DNA of 64,000 bases from positions 6,921,561 to 6,985,560 of the forward strand of contig NC_088775.1 of the NCBI RefSeq assembly GCF_954871325.1, read 5' to 3'. This DNA is from Gordionus sp. m RMFG-2023. Taxonomy: Eukaryota > Nematomorpha > Gordioida > Chordodea > Parachordodidae. The translations under genes and the position numbers were made by a program. The notes below the pieces were generated by a model. The model was not told the DNA's origin. It saw only the letters and a list, made by a program, of their open reading frames with translations, and ran no database searches. Below, piece after piece: positions 1 to 11,767 of this stretch (position 1 is its first letter; the number at the start of each line of letters is the position of its first letter).

Positions 1-1041
1 ACTCCTAAACCAGTAGAATTGAACTGCCAAACGTAACTATTTATCACCCCCCCCCCCCCCCTCGAAATTCGAAAGGTTTTATGAATTACTTCATTTCATT
101 TTATTAGCTAATTTATATTAAACCAATCCAAATTCTTTAAATTTAAAAAAAAAAAAATTAAATCAATTTTCTCTTCCAATATCAGATAAAATATAACCTC
201 GTTTTCAGATAATAAATTATATTAATAAAGAAATTATTTCAAACTGATATCTTTACAATTAATATTAATAATCTAATCTATGATATTTTTGAAACATGAA
301 AGAACTGATATTCTGTGTTCCGATTAAGCTATTTATCTAATAATCACGCCTAAAAAAATGGTATTTTTTTTACTATAGGAAATTTATCAAAAAAAGGCTT
401 GATATTAAAGGGTTAGGCCGTGTCCTTGTGCGTCTTATTTCTAACAGTCATCTGTTTAACCATCCACATCGCGTCCTTTAAACAGCCTGAAAAGAAAGAA
501 GCTATTTAGATTTTACCTAAAATATCATTTATCTCTATCTGAAAAAAAGAAGAAATATAATAAATAATTTTTAGTATAAACTTTGAAATGAATCAATATA
601 GTAATAATTTTTATTTAGCTAATAACTATTTTTCCATATGGCGGTTAACTAAATTAATAACGGAATTTATATACATTAATTAAGCACTAAATAATGGCGA
701 AAACCGGATGTTAATACTACTCAAGTTTTTGTTTTGGAACGTCGCCAATATTTGTTTATTTTTGTTTTTTTCGCCAAAATTTTTTTATTCTTAAATTCGG
801 CTACAAAAGTGATTGGAGCACTAATAAGCACTAACGAAGCACTAAAAAATGACATATGATTCATCGTTAGTGCTTCCAAATGTTTGGCCAACTTCACGGA
901 GCTAATATAGAGTGTTTTAGTTCAGAATCTGTTTAGCTCGTAAGTTTCAAAAAAAATAATAAGACGAAACAGGGCAAGAAGACCTTAATAATTATAAGTA
1001 TGAAATAATTTATCTTAAAAAATTCTTATATATATATTAAG

Positions 1042-4000
1042 TTGCGAATGATTTGAAGCTAACCGGTAAAGATTATATGTGGATAGTTACTCAATCCGTG
1101 GTCGGAAATACTCAGGAATTTATGGATTTTGATAAACAACAAGTTTTAAAATAGACATCATTTTGATCCCCAGCACAATTCATAAATGTCTTTCTCCAAA
1201 ATATTTTTTTTTGTTGTTGTTAAAAATAAGATCTACCCTGTAGGGATATTCGGCGTATACTTCGATAATACTCCCGAATCGCTGGTCGAACAAATAGAGA
1301 TAGGTACTGCGGTGTTCGCTAACGGAGTTCACGATTTCGTTATAAAGGAAAACTTGGCTAAAATCGACAACTTCTTACTAACCAAATCAAATTTATCCTG
1401 CCATAATCCTTATTCCAGCGATTTGATAGCTCACCAAGAAGGCTCGTTACTTTACGAGTAAAATAAATAATGGCATACCATATCATATTAACACCAATAA
1501 CCGTGATTTTTTTTACTATGAAGGATTTTAATTTTTAGGGCATATACCTAGAGGTCTGCGAAGTAATTTTTCCGCAGCCCAGCCCGACCCGAGCTCGAAT
1601 AAAATTTCACAATTTGAGTTTGAATATTATAATAACCACCCCTCCCCCCCCCCCCCCATAAATGTCACTCAATTTATTTTACGACGTTTCTTCGTATATA
1701 TTTTTTTTAAAACTATTCTCGGTCTTTAAATAATAGTTTCTAGTCAGTAGCAATAAAATTTATATTCAGATACCTACAAAAAAATCAAAATTTTCGATCC
1801 AATTTCCCGAGTCCAAACCAATGATATATAATAATACCTAGACTGACGATACATTCATTAAAACTATGCCCCAATGAAAACAGCTGTGGACGTCATTTTG
1901 ATTACCAATATCATTATTAAAAATTTTAAACGAGAGGCCAATTCCTATGTCTGAAGCAAACTTTATTAAAGAATTGCCTGATCATCGAGATAATAAGGAA
2001 GCAAATTATCAATTTAATATAACATGAAAATAATTACTATATGGGTTACCAAAATGGCGGGTCCAGCTGATTTGCATTCAACGACGATCTCAAATGCATT
2101 ATTATGAATGCATCGTCAGTTTAGGTATTATTATATGTCATTGGTCCCGAACAGAAATGATATAGCATTTAAAAAAAACTAAATTATAACTTCCGACAAA
2201 CAAAAAATAAAAGAAATTGCAAAATAATATACAACTAAAAAACATGGTTCTCCTCCTGATCGGTAGGTTGCGGTTTTCTGGGGGTGGAGTTGGGGTTTTG
2301 CGGACCTCTAATGTTTATTTATTTAGAAAACTAGAAATAGTAAAAATAATTCAGAAACTTCTCTCTTTTTTTTGTTTATGCTGTTAGTGGGCATATTCTT
2401 TACAACTAAAACCTATTTAACAGATCCTTAATTCAAAAACTTTCTCTTCTTGTTGATGTAGGTTGTTATAGGTTTATTTACAGCTAAATATAAAATAAAA
2501 ATATTTCTATTTTGAAGTAGGATTAATTAAAATTCGTAAATTTAATTTTAGTTATTTCCTAAATGCTAATTTCAACTTCGGGTCCTCCTCCAAGAAGAAT
2601 GTCTCGTTCGGCGAGGATGGTACATCCAAAAATATTCAATTAGATATCATAAATCTCAACACAGAGCGGCAATGGATGAAAGTTATTCAAAAAATCTTTT
2701 TTAAAAATAACGAATTTTTGAGTAATAACACATACAAATCCTCTCCTTATCTTTTGGGAGCTAAGTTCTCTATATTAATAGGGTTTGAAAATTAGATATA
2801 TACCATATAATGGAGTTTATATTTTTGTGTCTACTAGATAGGGAAATGGAATTTGGATGAAGGTCTGAAGATAAAGGACATAGTTTGGCCAGGTAACGAG
2901 CATCTCCCACCGAAGGGTATTCCAGAACAATTTCATTTAAAGGTCACCACATTGGAGGAACCCCCATTCGTTATTATAATGGAGATAGCGAATCGAAACG
3001 AAAATCGTGAAAGAAATGATGATAAGAAGAGCCAGGCTAAAGATAACGATGATGCTGAAACGCAAAACGAGAATAAAACGAAAGGCGTTCAGTTAAATAA
3101 TTATTGCAATGGCGGGATATTGTGCAAGCCTATCATGGATGAAACCACCTTGACAATTGAAAAGTAATGTTTACTTTGTTGTATGTATAAAATATCGATG
3201 CGTATTGCTCATTTTGTTAAAATTGAGTATTTAAAAAAAATTGACATTAATTTTTAGTGTTTTAAAAATTTTGTTAAAATATTGGGCAAGTTTTTTTTCC
3301 TTGTTTTTTTTAGATTTAAAAAACAGTTTAAAAAAAAATAAATGTTTTATATGTTTTTTAAAATCCTTAATGCCAATCATTTACTTTTAGAATTAATAAT
3401 CGTACCTATTCCAATGTTTGGACTTGTTGTTCAGGTTATTTTATAGACATTCTCGAAAAATTAAGCCAAGATCTGGGTTTCACCTATGATTTGACATACA
3501 CCACAGAAGAACATTCCATTGTTTCGGAAAAAGTAATTATATTGATTATATATTGAGAAGGCAGAAGTTGGACCTTCTAGAATCTTCTGGTGTATTGATT
3601 ATTATTCTTTATTTTGATAAGGGTAAATCGAATATATTAGTCGATAGCTTGCTAGAAGAAAAAACGGAAATGGCGATAGGATTAACTATAACATCGCAAA
3701 ATTCGGAGATCATAGACTTCTCGATACCCTTTTTAGAGACCGGTATTGCTATTGTGGTGTCTTTAAGAACTGGGTCTATTTCTCCCATCGCATTTTTAGG
3801 TAATAAATAATTAATATTTAACCTATGCGAACTTTACAGCTTGTCCGACCCAAAACCCGGCCCGGTTACACGGGCAGGACTGTATTTTAATTTTTTTTAA
3901 ATATACCGGGCCGGGCCCGAAATTTTTTCAAATACCCAGGACGGGTCGTATATTTTAAATCGTCATTATTAGCTATAAAATTTAAATATAATATATTTTT

Positions 4001-7000
4001 AAAAAATACTGGCCGGGCGATGCAAATGGTACTTCTGCACGTCTCTGATATAAAGCTTATTTCAAACGTGTAAAGTATATCATTCTAAACTTTAAAATTT
4101 AATATTAACGTTTCAAATCTGTAAAATATGCTTTTCAAAACTTATACTAAAACCCTTATAATTTCAAATTTATATGCAAAATAAGTAATATATTATATAT
4201 TGATATTTTATTTTGCACAAGTGATTCAAATGCTACAATTCGAGTTTAGAATGATACCATGATAAGTTTAATTTTTATCAAAAAACAAAATTTGAAAAAA
4301 TATTATATCTTAAAAACATCTTTAGGGCTAATATCAAATTTCGGTAGCGGTATCAATCACCTAAATTTAAGTTTAATTCTTTGAAAAAATAGATTTTAGT
4401 TGGCTCTATATATTTTTCTTATTTTTGAAAGCCATTTTGATTAATTTTTTTTTTCTTCTCTACTTTTTCCCGAAAGGGATACAAAACGCACCAGTATTTC
4501 ATGCGCTATTTCCTAATTTTTCAGAACCTTTCGATTATGTGACCTGGATCATGATATTGTTGATATGTATACACGCGGCAGCCTTTTCCATTTTTCTGTA
4601 CGAATATATTAGTCCTATGGGATTCGACATGAAGAAACGCAACCCTACAAGTTTAAAGAAAACATAATAAACTTCTTTTATTCTTTAAAAAAGATTATAT
4701 GAACCCCAAATAGATTTAAGGAATTTGTAAACTCTGTTTATGACAGGAACTAAATTAAAACCATTTTCTTTAAAGGGGCCTTAACCCGCTCCTGGTCCAT
4801 ATTACCCCAGGTTCGAGGGGTTATTTATAAATCGGTATCTGTTTGATTAGCGACTTCAAAATGTTCAAACCCAAGCGTTTTTAAATTCCGGAACCATCTT
4901 ATCACTTGGTTTTATTTAGTACATAAACAAAATAGAATAAAATATCTTAAAACAGTACGTTGAACAAAAACATATAAATATTATTTTATTTTTCTTTCCT
5001 CCTGGAGATAATAAATATATTAATAGAAGGTTATAAAACTTTCTGACTTAACTGGATTTTAACTTCTTCCTCTTTTCTTTTTTCTTTGATTTTTATAATT
5101 CTGGCATCATAAATTAAAATTTGTAGGGATTCTGCAAACAAAACAAAGAGATAAGTTAAAATTATTTAACACAAAATTTATGACTTGATCATCGATCCTT
5201 TTTATATATTTTAAAATATATATTTTTTAGTTAATTTATGATTTATTATATCTGTAGAAAAAAAACAGTTTAAGGAAATGATTTACTATTCGAAAAAACA
5301 ATGATATAACATAATGTTAAGGCCTTAGTCAATTATCCGGTATTCGATTCAAATTTTGAATCGTATATGATTAATTTAAAAAATCAGTGACCTCCAGACT
5401 TGGACCAATATCCGGCCCGGGCACATGGGCAGAGTCTAAAAATTATTTTTTAAAAAAATACTCGAATATTTGGGCAGGGCAATGCAATTAGTACTTATGT
5501 ACAGGACTCTTAAAAACAAAATTATACGCTGTGAGTAATAGGATTTTCATTAGATTCGATGTGATTTTTTTCTGAATTATTCGCGTAAATATTTGAAATT
5601 ATTGGTATAAATATATTTATTGGTAAGTGTTCATTGTGTTTCTTGTGGAATTTTTTAATCTTTTTTATTTCCACAAATTTAGTAATTCCTTCATTATTTT
5701 TTTTTTTCACTTTTAATAAATATTTTGAGAAATTAAATTTTAATTTTCAATTAAGAATCGAATAATATTTGTTATTATTCGTATGCATCAGAATAAGTAG
5801 AATAATAGTAATAGCATTTTAGTGCGCATGCGATGTAAGCGTAAATAATGCAAATTCAAATGGCCTCGCGCAAATAGGTAAAATTACCCCATGACATTAG
5901 CAGCCATTTTTTTAAAAAAAATTGCAAGCTGGTTTGCTTTTTCAATACTATTATATAAATAAATTAACTCATATCTTAAAATGGAATATTTAGAAATTAA
6001 ATAATTAAGAAGGCAGACGATAATATAATTTTCAAAGACAAATCCCTTTTTTTAGTCAAAATTTTGAATCAACGATATTAATAAAAAGAGGCAACCTAAT
6101 TTAAACACGAGGGATGCGTTACGTTTTTTTTATTAAAAAATTACGGCAAAACGTAAATGCTCAATTTATGAAGCCTATTATTCGATTCACACCTTTGTAG
6201 GTCTAATAAACAATGATGTCAAACGCGAAACTAGTCGTCGTTACTTTTAAAATGTAGCATTTGCTAACTTAGAACCATAATTTCATGGAGGACATTGGGG
6301 GCCACCCCCATTATTAAGATGTCTGTATACCTCCTGACAAAATATAAGTTTTCGCAAGTTAAATTTAAAAATGTAAGATTTATGGACAAATTCCACCTCA
6401 TATATTTTTTTTTAACTCGGTTTACCTAATACAATTATTAAACCATATGAGTATTATAGTGTTCCATGTTCGCTTCTTTTTTTTTAATTACAAAATGCTT
6501 CTTTTTCTTCGATAAATCGATCCTTCATTCTGTGTCCTAGTTCGACCTAACTTGGATACTTAATTGTTTTTTAGTATAGGCTAGAGATCTTTTGAGCTAG
6601 GGCACCCAAAAAATATTTTATTTCTTAAAAAAATGCTCTCCCTGAAATATTTTTTGAAAAATGTAGATAGAACATTACAATACTCAGCCGACGATATATC
6701 TATTTTAATATTTTATATAATGAACATAGGAGAAGCAAATTTTTCGGTATTCAGAGCCATTTGGTTAGCATGGGCGATTTTATTCGGTGCATCGGTTCAA
6801 GTCGACATACCTAAAAGTCACACGAGCCGCTACTTAATTACCATATGGTCAATGGTAGCCATGGTGTTTATAGCTAGTTACACGGCTAACTTAGCAGCCT
6901 TCATGATATCAAAAGAAGATCATTACGATTTCGTGGGCATTCACGATACCAGGGTAAAAATAAAAAATAAAACCGCTAAAAAATAATAAGATACAAGATG

Positions 7001-10000
7001 GTTGGGGGGGGGGTTTACAAATTTGAAGATATAAAAACAAAAACTAATATTGTTAGCGTTTTTAAAATTCAAATTTTGTTTCCCCGGTGGATAGATATAC
7101 AATTCAACAGATACATGGGCTCATTGTATACTGAGATATCTTATTAATTAAGTTAATCGTACTAATTAAATTTCGGTTATTTTGTACAAATGTATATTAT
7201 ATAATATGCGTGTTGAGAGGATGATGTTAGAACTAATTGTAAATCTTAAACCTAAATTAGGCCTCATTCATAGTGGGATCTTATTCTACATAATTTAACA
7301 GCTGATAGATTTTTAAAATTTGTTTATCAGATAAATTTTTCTTTATTAATATAGATTTTATCTTCAATTCAATTCATGATAGAAATCTAAAATATAATTA
7401 TTTTAATAAGTAAAATGGTCCCATAAACAAATTTCAAAAATCGATCAGGTGTTAAATCCGGATCGGATGCCACTATGAATGCAGACTTATCGTTAATATT
7501 TTTGTTTAAAATTACGAATCTAAAAACATATGTTTTAATATAAAGCTTAGAAATCCTTATTCCAAAGAACCGCCATTTAAGTATGGAACAGTATCGTTTA
7601 GCTCATCGGCTCTGAATATTAGAAATAATTACCCCGATATGTATTCATATATGAAGACACACAATCGCACCCACGTTAAGAATGGTATTAGCGCTGTTAA
7701 AAATGGGTATATATATATATATATTCGAGATCTATAAAACCCGAGAAGCTTTGGTCATTAAACACACAAGTTCCCCGACCAGGCCGTTAAATTTTTTTTA
7801 TAAAAAAATAAAGTTTTGGAGGGGAATTAATTACGTTTTAAAAATAAAATTATTATAAAATTTTAAAAAAGATGAATTTAACAAACTCCTTAAAATATTT
7901 ATTTTTAAGTAATTTCTTTTTTTGAAAAATCTCTACAAATATTTCATAGATTATTGTATTCATATCTATATATTTTTGATCTTCATGCTAAAATATTGTG
8001 CAAAAAAAAATATTCAAAATGATCCCATGAAGCTAAAACCCTGCTTAAAACTAAATACTTTAAAATTTTATCTAGATTTAAGAAAAAATTTCAAGTCCTT
8101 CTCCTAAACATGTTTCTGCGTAGGACAGTCTATTCAGAGTCTGAACTAGGACACCCTATTCTATTTTGTTGTAAGGTAGCGTTGTTAAAACAGCTCGATT
8201 TGAGCACCATTTTAAAAAGGGCTAACTCAATTATTTTAGCCAGAAAAAAATATTGCCTGAGCTTCGAGAATTTCACTGTTTGTGCCATCTATGAGCAAAA
8301 TCTTCGGGACTTCTATAATATTTTTTTCTGGATAAAATATTGAGTTAGCAGTTTTTAAAAATCAGCTCAAAACGAGCCGTCGAAACAACTAAGTTGCAAG
8401 TTTATACTAAATCTACTTTAGCTTCTTTACTTTTTATTCTGTTTAGAATAAGTTATATATAGACGACTAAACAGATGTCTGTTTAGAAATAAGACGAATC
8501 AGGACCCGGTTTAAGTAAATAAAAGAAGCTAAGATACTAAAATTATATACTATACAATACATAAACGTTAGTTAATTTTAAAAGAATCTAAATTTTAAAA
8601 AAAATAAATTTGTGATAAGATCACTAGACGCTTTTATTTACGATGGAAGGGTATTGGAATATTTGGTGGGTCGAGATGACGAGTGCAAAATACTAACGGT
8701 TGGGTCATGGTTCGCAATGACCGGATATTCAATAGCTTTTCCCAAAAGTTCGGAATTAAAAACAGCTGTTGATTCTATGCTCATGAAATACCAAGAAAAT
8801 GGTTAAGATTTAAAATTGATAATTAATTTTGAAAAGGGGTCTATTTTTAAAAAAAAAAATATTATGATACTTTCATGTGTAAAATTGATCGGAAGTCGAA
8901 TATCACGTGAACGATATAGTTTCCTTGTCAAAAAGAAAATGGATTCTAATATCCGGTCTTATAATTTTTCGAACAATCCAAATCATGACGCCTTTTGTTT
9001 GCCCTTCTTTAATTTTCGTAAGCAAGTTAAAGGTTAATGTACTAAGATACGGGGGGGGGGGTGCTTTTAATTATAATTTCTTATTTTGGTGCTATTTAAT
9101 TTGATGTGGAACTCTGCAACCTTTTATAACCAAGAGACTATTTATTTTCTAATATCCCTCTCCCATTTTACCCTATCCCATCTCATCCTATCCTAATCAC
9201 TTCTATTATATTTAACTTTAATCATCTGGGGAATAAACTTCTCAAAACCGGTGAAATAATATAATGTAATGTAATGTATGTGCTCTTAGTTTGGTTTTCA
9301 TAAGTTTTTTCTTCTTATCTAATTTTCTAAAAAAATTAAATAAACAACCCACGAGTAAAATAGGTTAATTTTTTTTTAAGAACGCATATTATATTTAATA
9401 TGCTTTCACTATTATATACGTATACGCACATCACTTTTAAGGGGACATGGGTAGATTGCAACATTTTTGGTTGTCGGGAGATTGTAAATTGAAAAAGAAT
9501 CAAAACGACTCCAGTCACCCGTTGGGACTGCGGAATTTCATATCGGCCTTTACGTTGCTCGGGGCTGGTCTATTCTTGAGTCTCATTTTCTTGGGATTCG
9601 AGCACATTTATTTTAAATTCCTGAGAAAGCACTTAAAGAAAATTGACAAACACGGAATTTGCAGCCTTATATCCCTGGTTAGTAATTAAGAACTTTTCAA
9701 AATATTTCATCTTTCCCTGAGGGAACTATTTAAAGGGGTTCATAGAAAAGCGGAATTATAGAAGTGATATATTACTCGGAATTGCATCTTTTAAGAATAA
9801 TGGACGTTGGATAATAGGGAATTCGGAATCTAGAGGCGCGTATCAATTTAAAATAAGATCCGCCAGGCATTGCGATGCGAGATAATTTATTTCCAATTTT
9901 TTTAAAGTTGAGCTATATTTTCAAAAAAAGAAATATATCCTAATAGGATCATTATTTATTTTATATCATTATACTAAACAGATCTATTTATGTCCAAAAT

Positions 10001-10313
10001 TTTTTTTGTTATTGGTAGAATATGGGCCGAACCTTAAGCTTCGAAAAGACGGTCATCGAAATTCGAAATAAATTTGTGGGACAAAAATGCAATAATATGG
10101 CCTGCAAGACACAAATATGGAAGCTAAAACAAGAATTGATATTTTCCGGTGTTAAAGTTAAGCAATTGGAAAATATGACGGAAATATCGAAAGGGTAATA
10201 TTAAGCGTTTTATACACATTTATTAATCTTGTTGGACCCAATGTAATGCTAAACTTGCGAATTCATTTATTGTATACGTTCGTCGAAAGAAAGAAAAGAA
10301 AGAAAAGAAAATA

Positions 10314-10377
<64 letters not shown>

Positions 10378-10678
10378 AATACTAAAATCTTTTCACTTGC
10401 GGATTTCAATGTATGCACACTTATTTATGCATTTTAAAGGACAAATCCTCAGTCTAAGATATCATTGGTTATAAATTAAAGGAACACCACATGTTTTAAA
10501 ATATTTTCTAAACGATTAACATTTTATGATAAAATTATTTGTTTTGGGCATAATTAAAATTTACAGATATTTTGAAAATGAAAATAAATCGGCAAATATT
10601 CGAAACTATAATGGATTGAAGTATGTACAAGTTGGCAAGAGAATGTCAGTCCTAGCGGAAAATGAAACTTCTTTGTAA
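1042..10678 (+). CDS. Nmdar2: NMDA-type ionotropic glutamate receptor subunit 2 (GluN2/Nmdar2-like), 5' part off the window
   Basis: Ligand-gated cation channel subunit of the postsynaptic membrane. Thirteen exons with matching GT/AG phases: 1042-1142, 1231-1457, 2552-2681, 2838-3163, 3391-3532, 3622-3799, 4525-4650, 6730-6953, 7546-7706, 8620-8801, 9442-9677, 10019-10194, 10567-10678 (TAA), about 772 codons. Order: end of the amino-terminal domain ([13 protein letters not shown]), S1 ([40 protein letters not shown]), M1 (about 4530-4620), re-entrant M2 and M3 in one exon ([14 protein letters not shown], then the hallmark [10 protein letters not shown]), S2 ([31 protein letters not shown]), M4 (about 9525-9620) and a short cytoplasmic tail. 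Spacing and motifs follow the protostome GluN2 pattern better than GluN1 or GluN3. Oddities: Asn where the ligand-binding Arg is expected, Gly-Ala at the pore N site, and a divergent stretch where relatives have NGTWNGM. Earlier ATD exons and the signal peptide are not in the window. The family call is firm; splice points are inferred by eye. Confidence 0.93.
1549..2308. mobile_element. Terminal-inverted-repeat element in a receptor intron
   Basis: The left end reads AGAGGTCTGCGAAG and the right end, on the other strand, AGAGGTCCGCAAAA. The ends are GC-rich (CCCGACCCG type) and recur near 43615 and 57765. No convincing target-site duplication or coding sequence is visible. Probably a non-autonomous DNA transposon. 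Confidence 0.5.
1811..2148. repeat. Nested fold-back (palindromic) element
   Basis: About 40 bases at 1817-1857 (ACCAATGATATATAATAATA, then CCTAGACTGACGAT) return almost exactly inverted at 2108-2146. It lies wholly inside the 1549-2308 element, so it looks like a later insertion or an internal fold-back. Confidence 0.6.
3838..4050. mobile_element. GC-rich MITE, family A, copy 1
   Basis: About 210 bases with CCCGGCCCGG near the left, CCGGGCCGGGCCCG inside, and a right end reading GCAAATGGTACTTCTGCACG then TCTCTGATA. The right end recurs at 28331, 31697 and 60737. The inner T7A7 palindrome and matching ends suggest a short inverted-repeat transposon. Confidence 0.55.
5388..5511. mobile_element. 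GC-rich MITE, family A, short copy
   Basis: Starts ATCAGTGACC and contains CCGGCCCGGGCACATGGGC; the right part reads GGGCAATGCAATTAGTACTT. A decayed, shortened member of the family at 3838-4050. Confidence 0.45.
6730..6953 (+). CDS. Nmdar2: Pore exon (M2 and M3) of the NMDA receptor subunit
   Basis: This exon encodes the pore loop and the M3 gate helix. The gate motif SYTANLAAF is intact, so the exon looks functional. The pore-loop apex reads [10 protein letters not shown]: the position that is Asn-Asn in vertebrate GluN2, and Gln-Ala in Drosophila Nmdar2 as I recall it, is Gly-Ala here. The tryptophan before it (WLAW) is kept. The exon joins 4525-4650 in phase 1 and 7546-7706 in phase 0. 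Confidence 0.9.
8181..8389. mobile_element. Palindromic MITE, family B, copy 1
   Basis: Left arm GTTGTTAAAACAGCTCGATT, then GGGCTAACTCAATTATTTTA; the right arm returns inverted (AATATTGAGTTAGC, then AACGAGCCGTCGAAACAAC). About 200 bases, in a receptor intron; related copies lie at 47652, 51115 and 63665. Confidence 0.65.
10283..10379. repeat. GAAA microsatellite
   Basis: A purine-rich array of GAAA units, slightly interrupted at its left end and pure over about the last 70 bases. It lies in the intron between the last two receptor exons. Confidence 0.95.
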
Positions 10679-10755
10679 CTTTGAATTGGGACTTTAATAC
10701 TTACAAATATTACATATTTTTTTTAAAAAAAAACCATATTTCAAAAAATATATAA

Positions 10756-10761
10756 AATAAA
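10756..10761 (+). terminator. Candidate polyadenylation signal of the receptor gene
   Basis: The first AATAAA after the receptor stop codon, 78 bases downstream. In DNA this AT-rich the hexamer is common by chance, so this is only a candidate. Confidence 0.3.
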
Positions 10762-11519
10762 TATTTAATTTTTATAATAACAAATTCGCTATATATGATA
10801 ATATAAATGCCCACCCTCCTTTATCATTTTTTAATTAAATATCGAATAAAATTAATATTCTCGTAACCAAAAAAAACGAAGGAACGCAAATCAGAGAGAG
10901 TAATAAAAAATACAGATATAGAAACATTTAATAAAGTAATTTTTAATTTATCACTTTTGTACTAGAAAAAAAAAATACTGGATTATTAATTATATTCTAT
11001 AAGGTCTAGAATCTAAATGAGGTGATAATATCCAGTCCTAAATAGTAAATTTCGCAACCCTATTTTTATTTGCAGGAAGGAATTTAAACACAAAAAAAAA
11101 TTTATTAACTTTTTATTCATTGATTTTTTATGTACTAATGTATTATAAACGCATAAAAGGTAAAATGTAATCGCGCGATAAAAATGCCATTTTTATAAAT
11201 AACTTGGATTCGCTTCAGAAAAAGCTGTCCCGCATTGGATCTAATCCAGATCTAAGTTTATAATGCCCCTCAATCAATGCCTCTAGCGTCTCAACATAAT
11301 AACACGTCACAACTGCGATTTTTATTTGTAAAAAGGGATAAGAATAATTTGCGACGTTATCTAGTATTTAACATACAAACACATAAAAAGATAAATAACA
11401 CCTCCATACATCATTAAACCATTTCTTTTAAAGGCAATGTAAGAAAATTTTTTTTATATAAAAATAGCAAATTTTGAATATTTTTCTTCATTCAAAGGTC
11501 ACACATCTTTATAGATATT

Positions 11520-11767
11520 CAGTAGCGTATCCAGGATTTTCCTATAGGAAGGGGAGAAAGCCCCCAAACCACCCTTGACTGACCTTCGGCCAGCTTTTCC
11601 CCCACCTTCTGCCGGGTCATATTTTTGAGCTATTCTTTTAAATTATTCATAAATCAATAATAATTATATTTTATTAGCTTAAAATGATATTTAGGAAAAC
11701 ACTCAAATTTGCGATGGGGGGTAAAATCCCCATCCCCCCCCCCCCCCACCCATTTGTTACGCGCCTG
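11520..11767. mobile_element. Short inverted-repeat element (CAG..CGTATCCAGG type)
   Basis: Left end CAGTAGCGTATCCAGGATTT, right end GTTACGCGCCTG, which is its imperfect inverse. This terminus type is common in invertebrate MITEs. A second, inverted end of the same type lies near 15905-15955 (AATCCTGGAGACACGCCTAT). Confidence 0.55.

Noticed and set aside
424-512. Hydrophobic stretch LCVLFLTVICLTIHIAS as a signal peptide of the receptor
   Set aside because: No start codon in frame, and there is no room for the roughly 350 missing residues of the amino-terminal domain before 1042.
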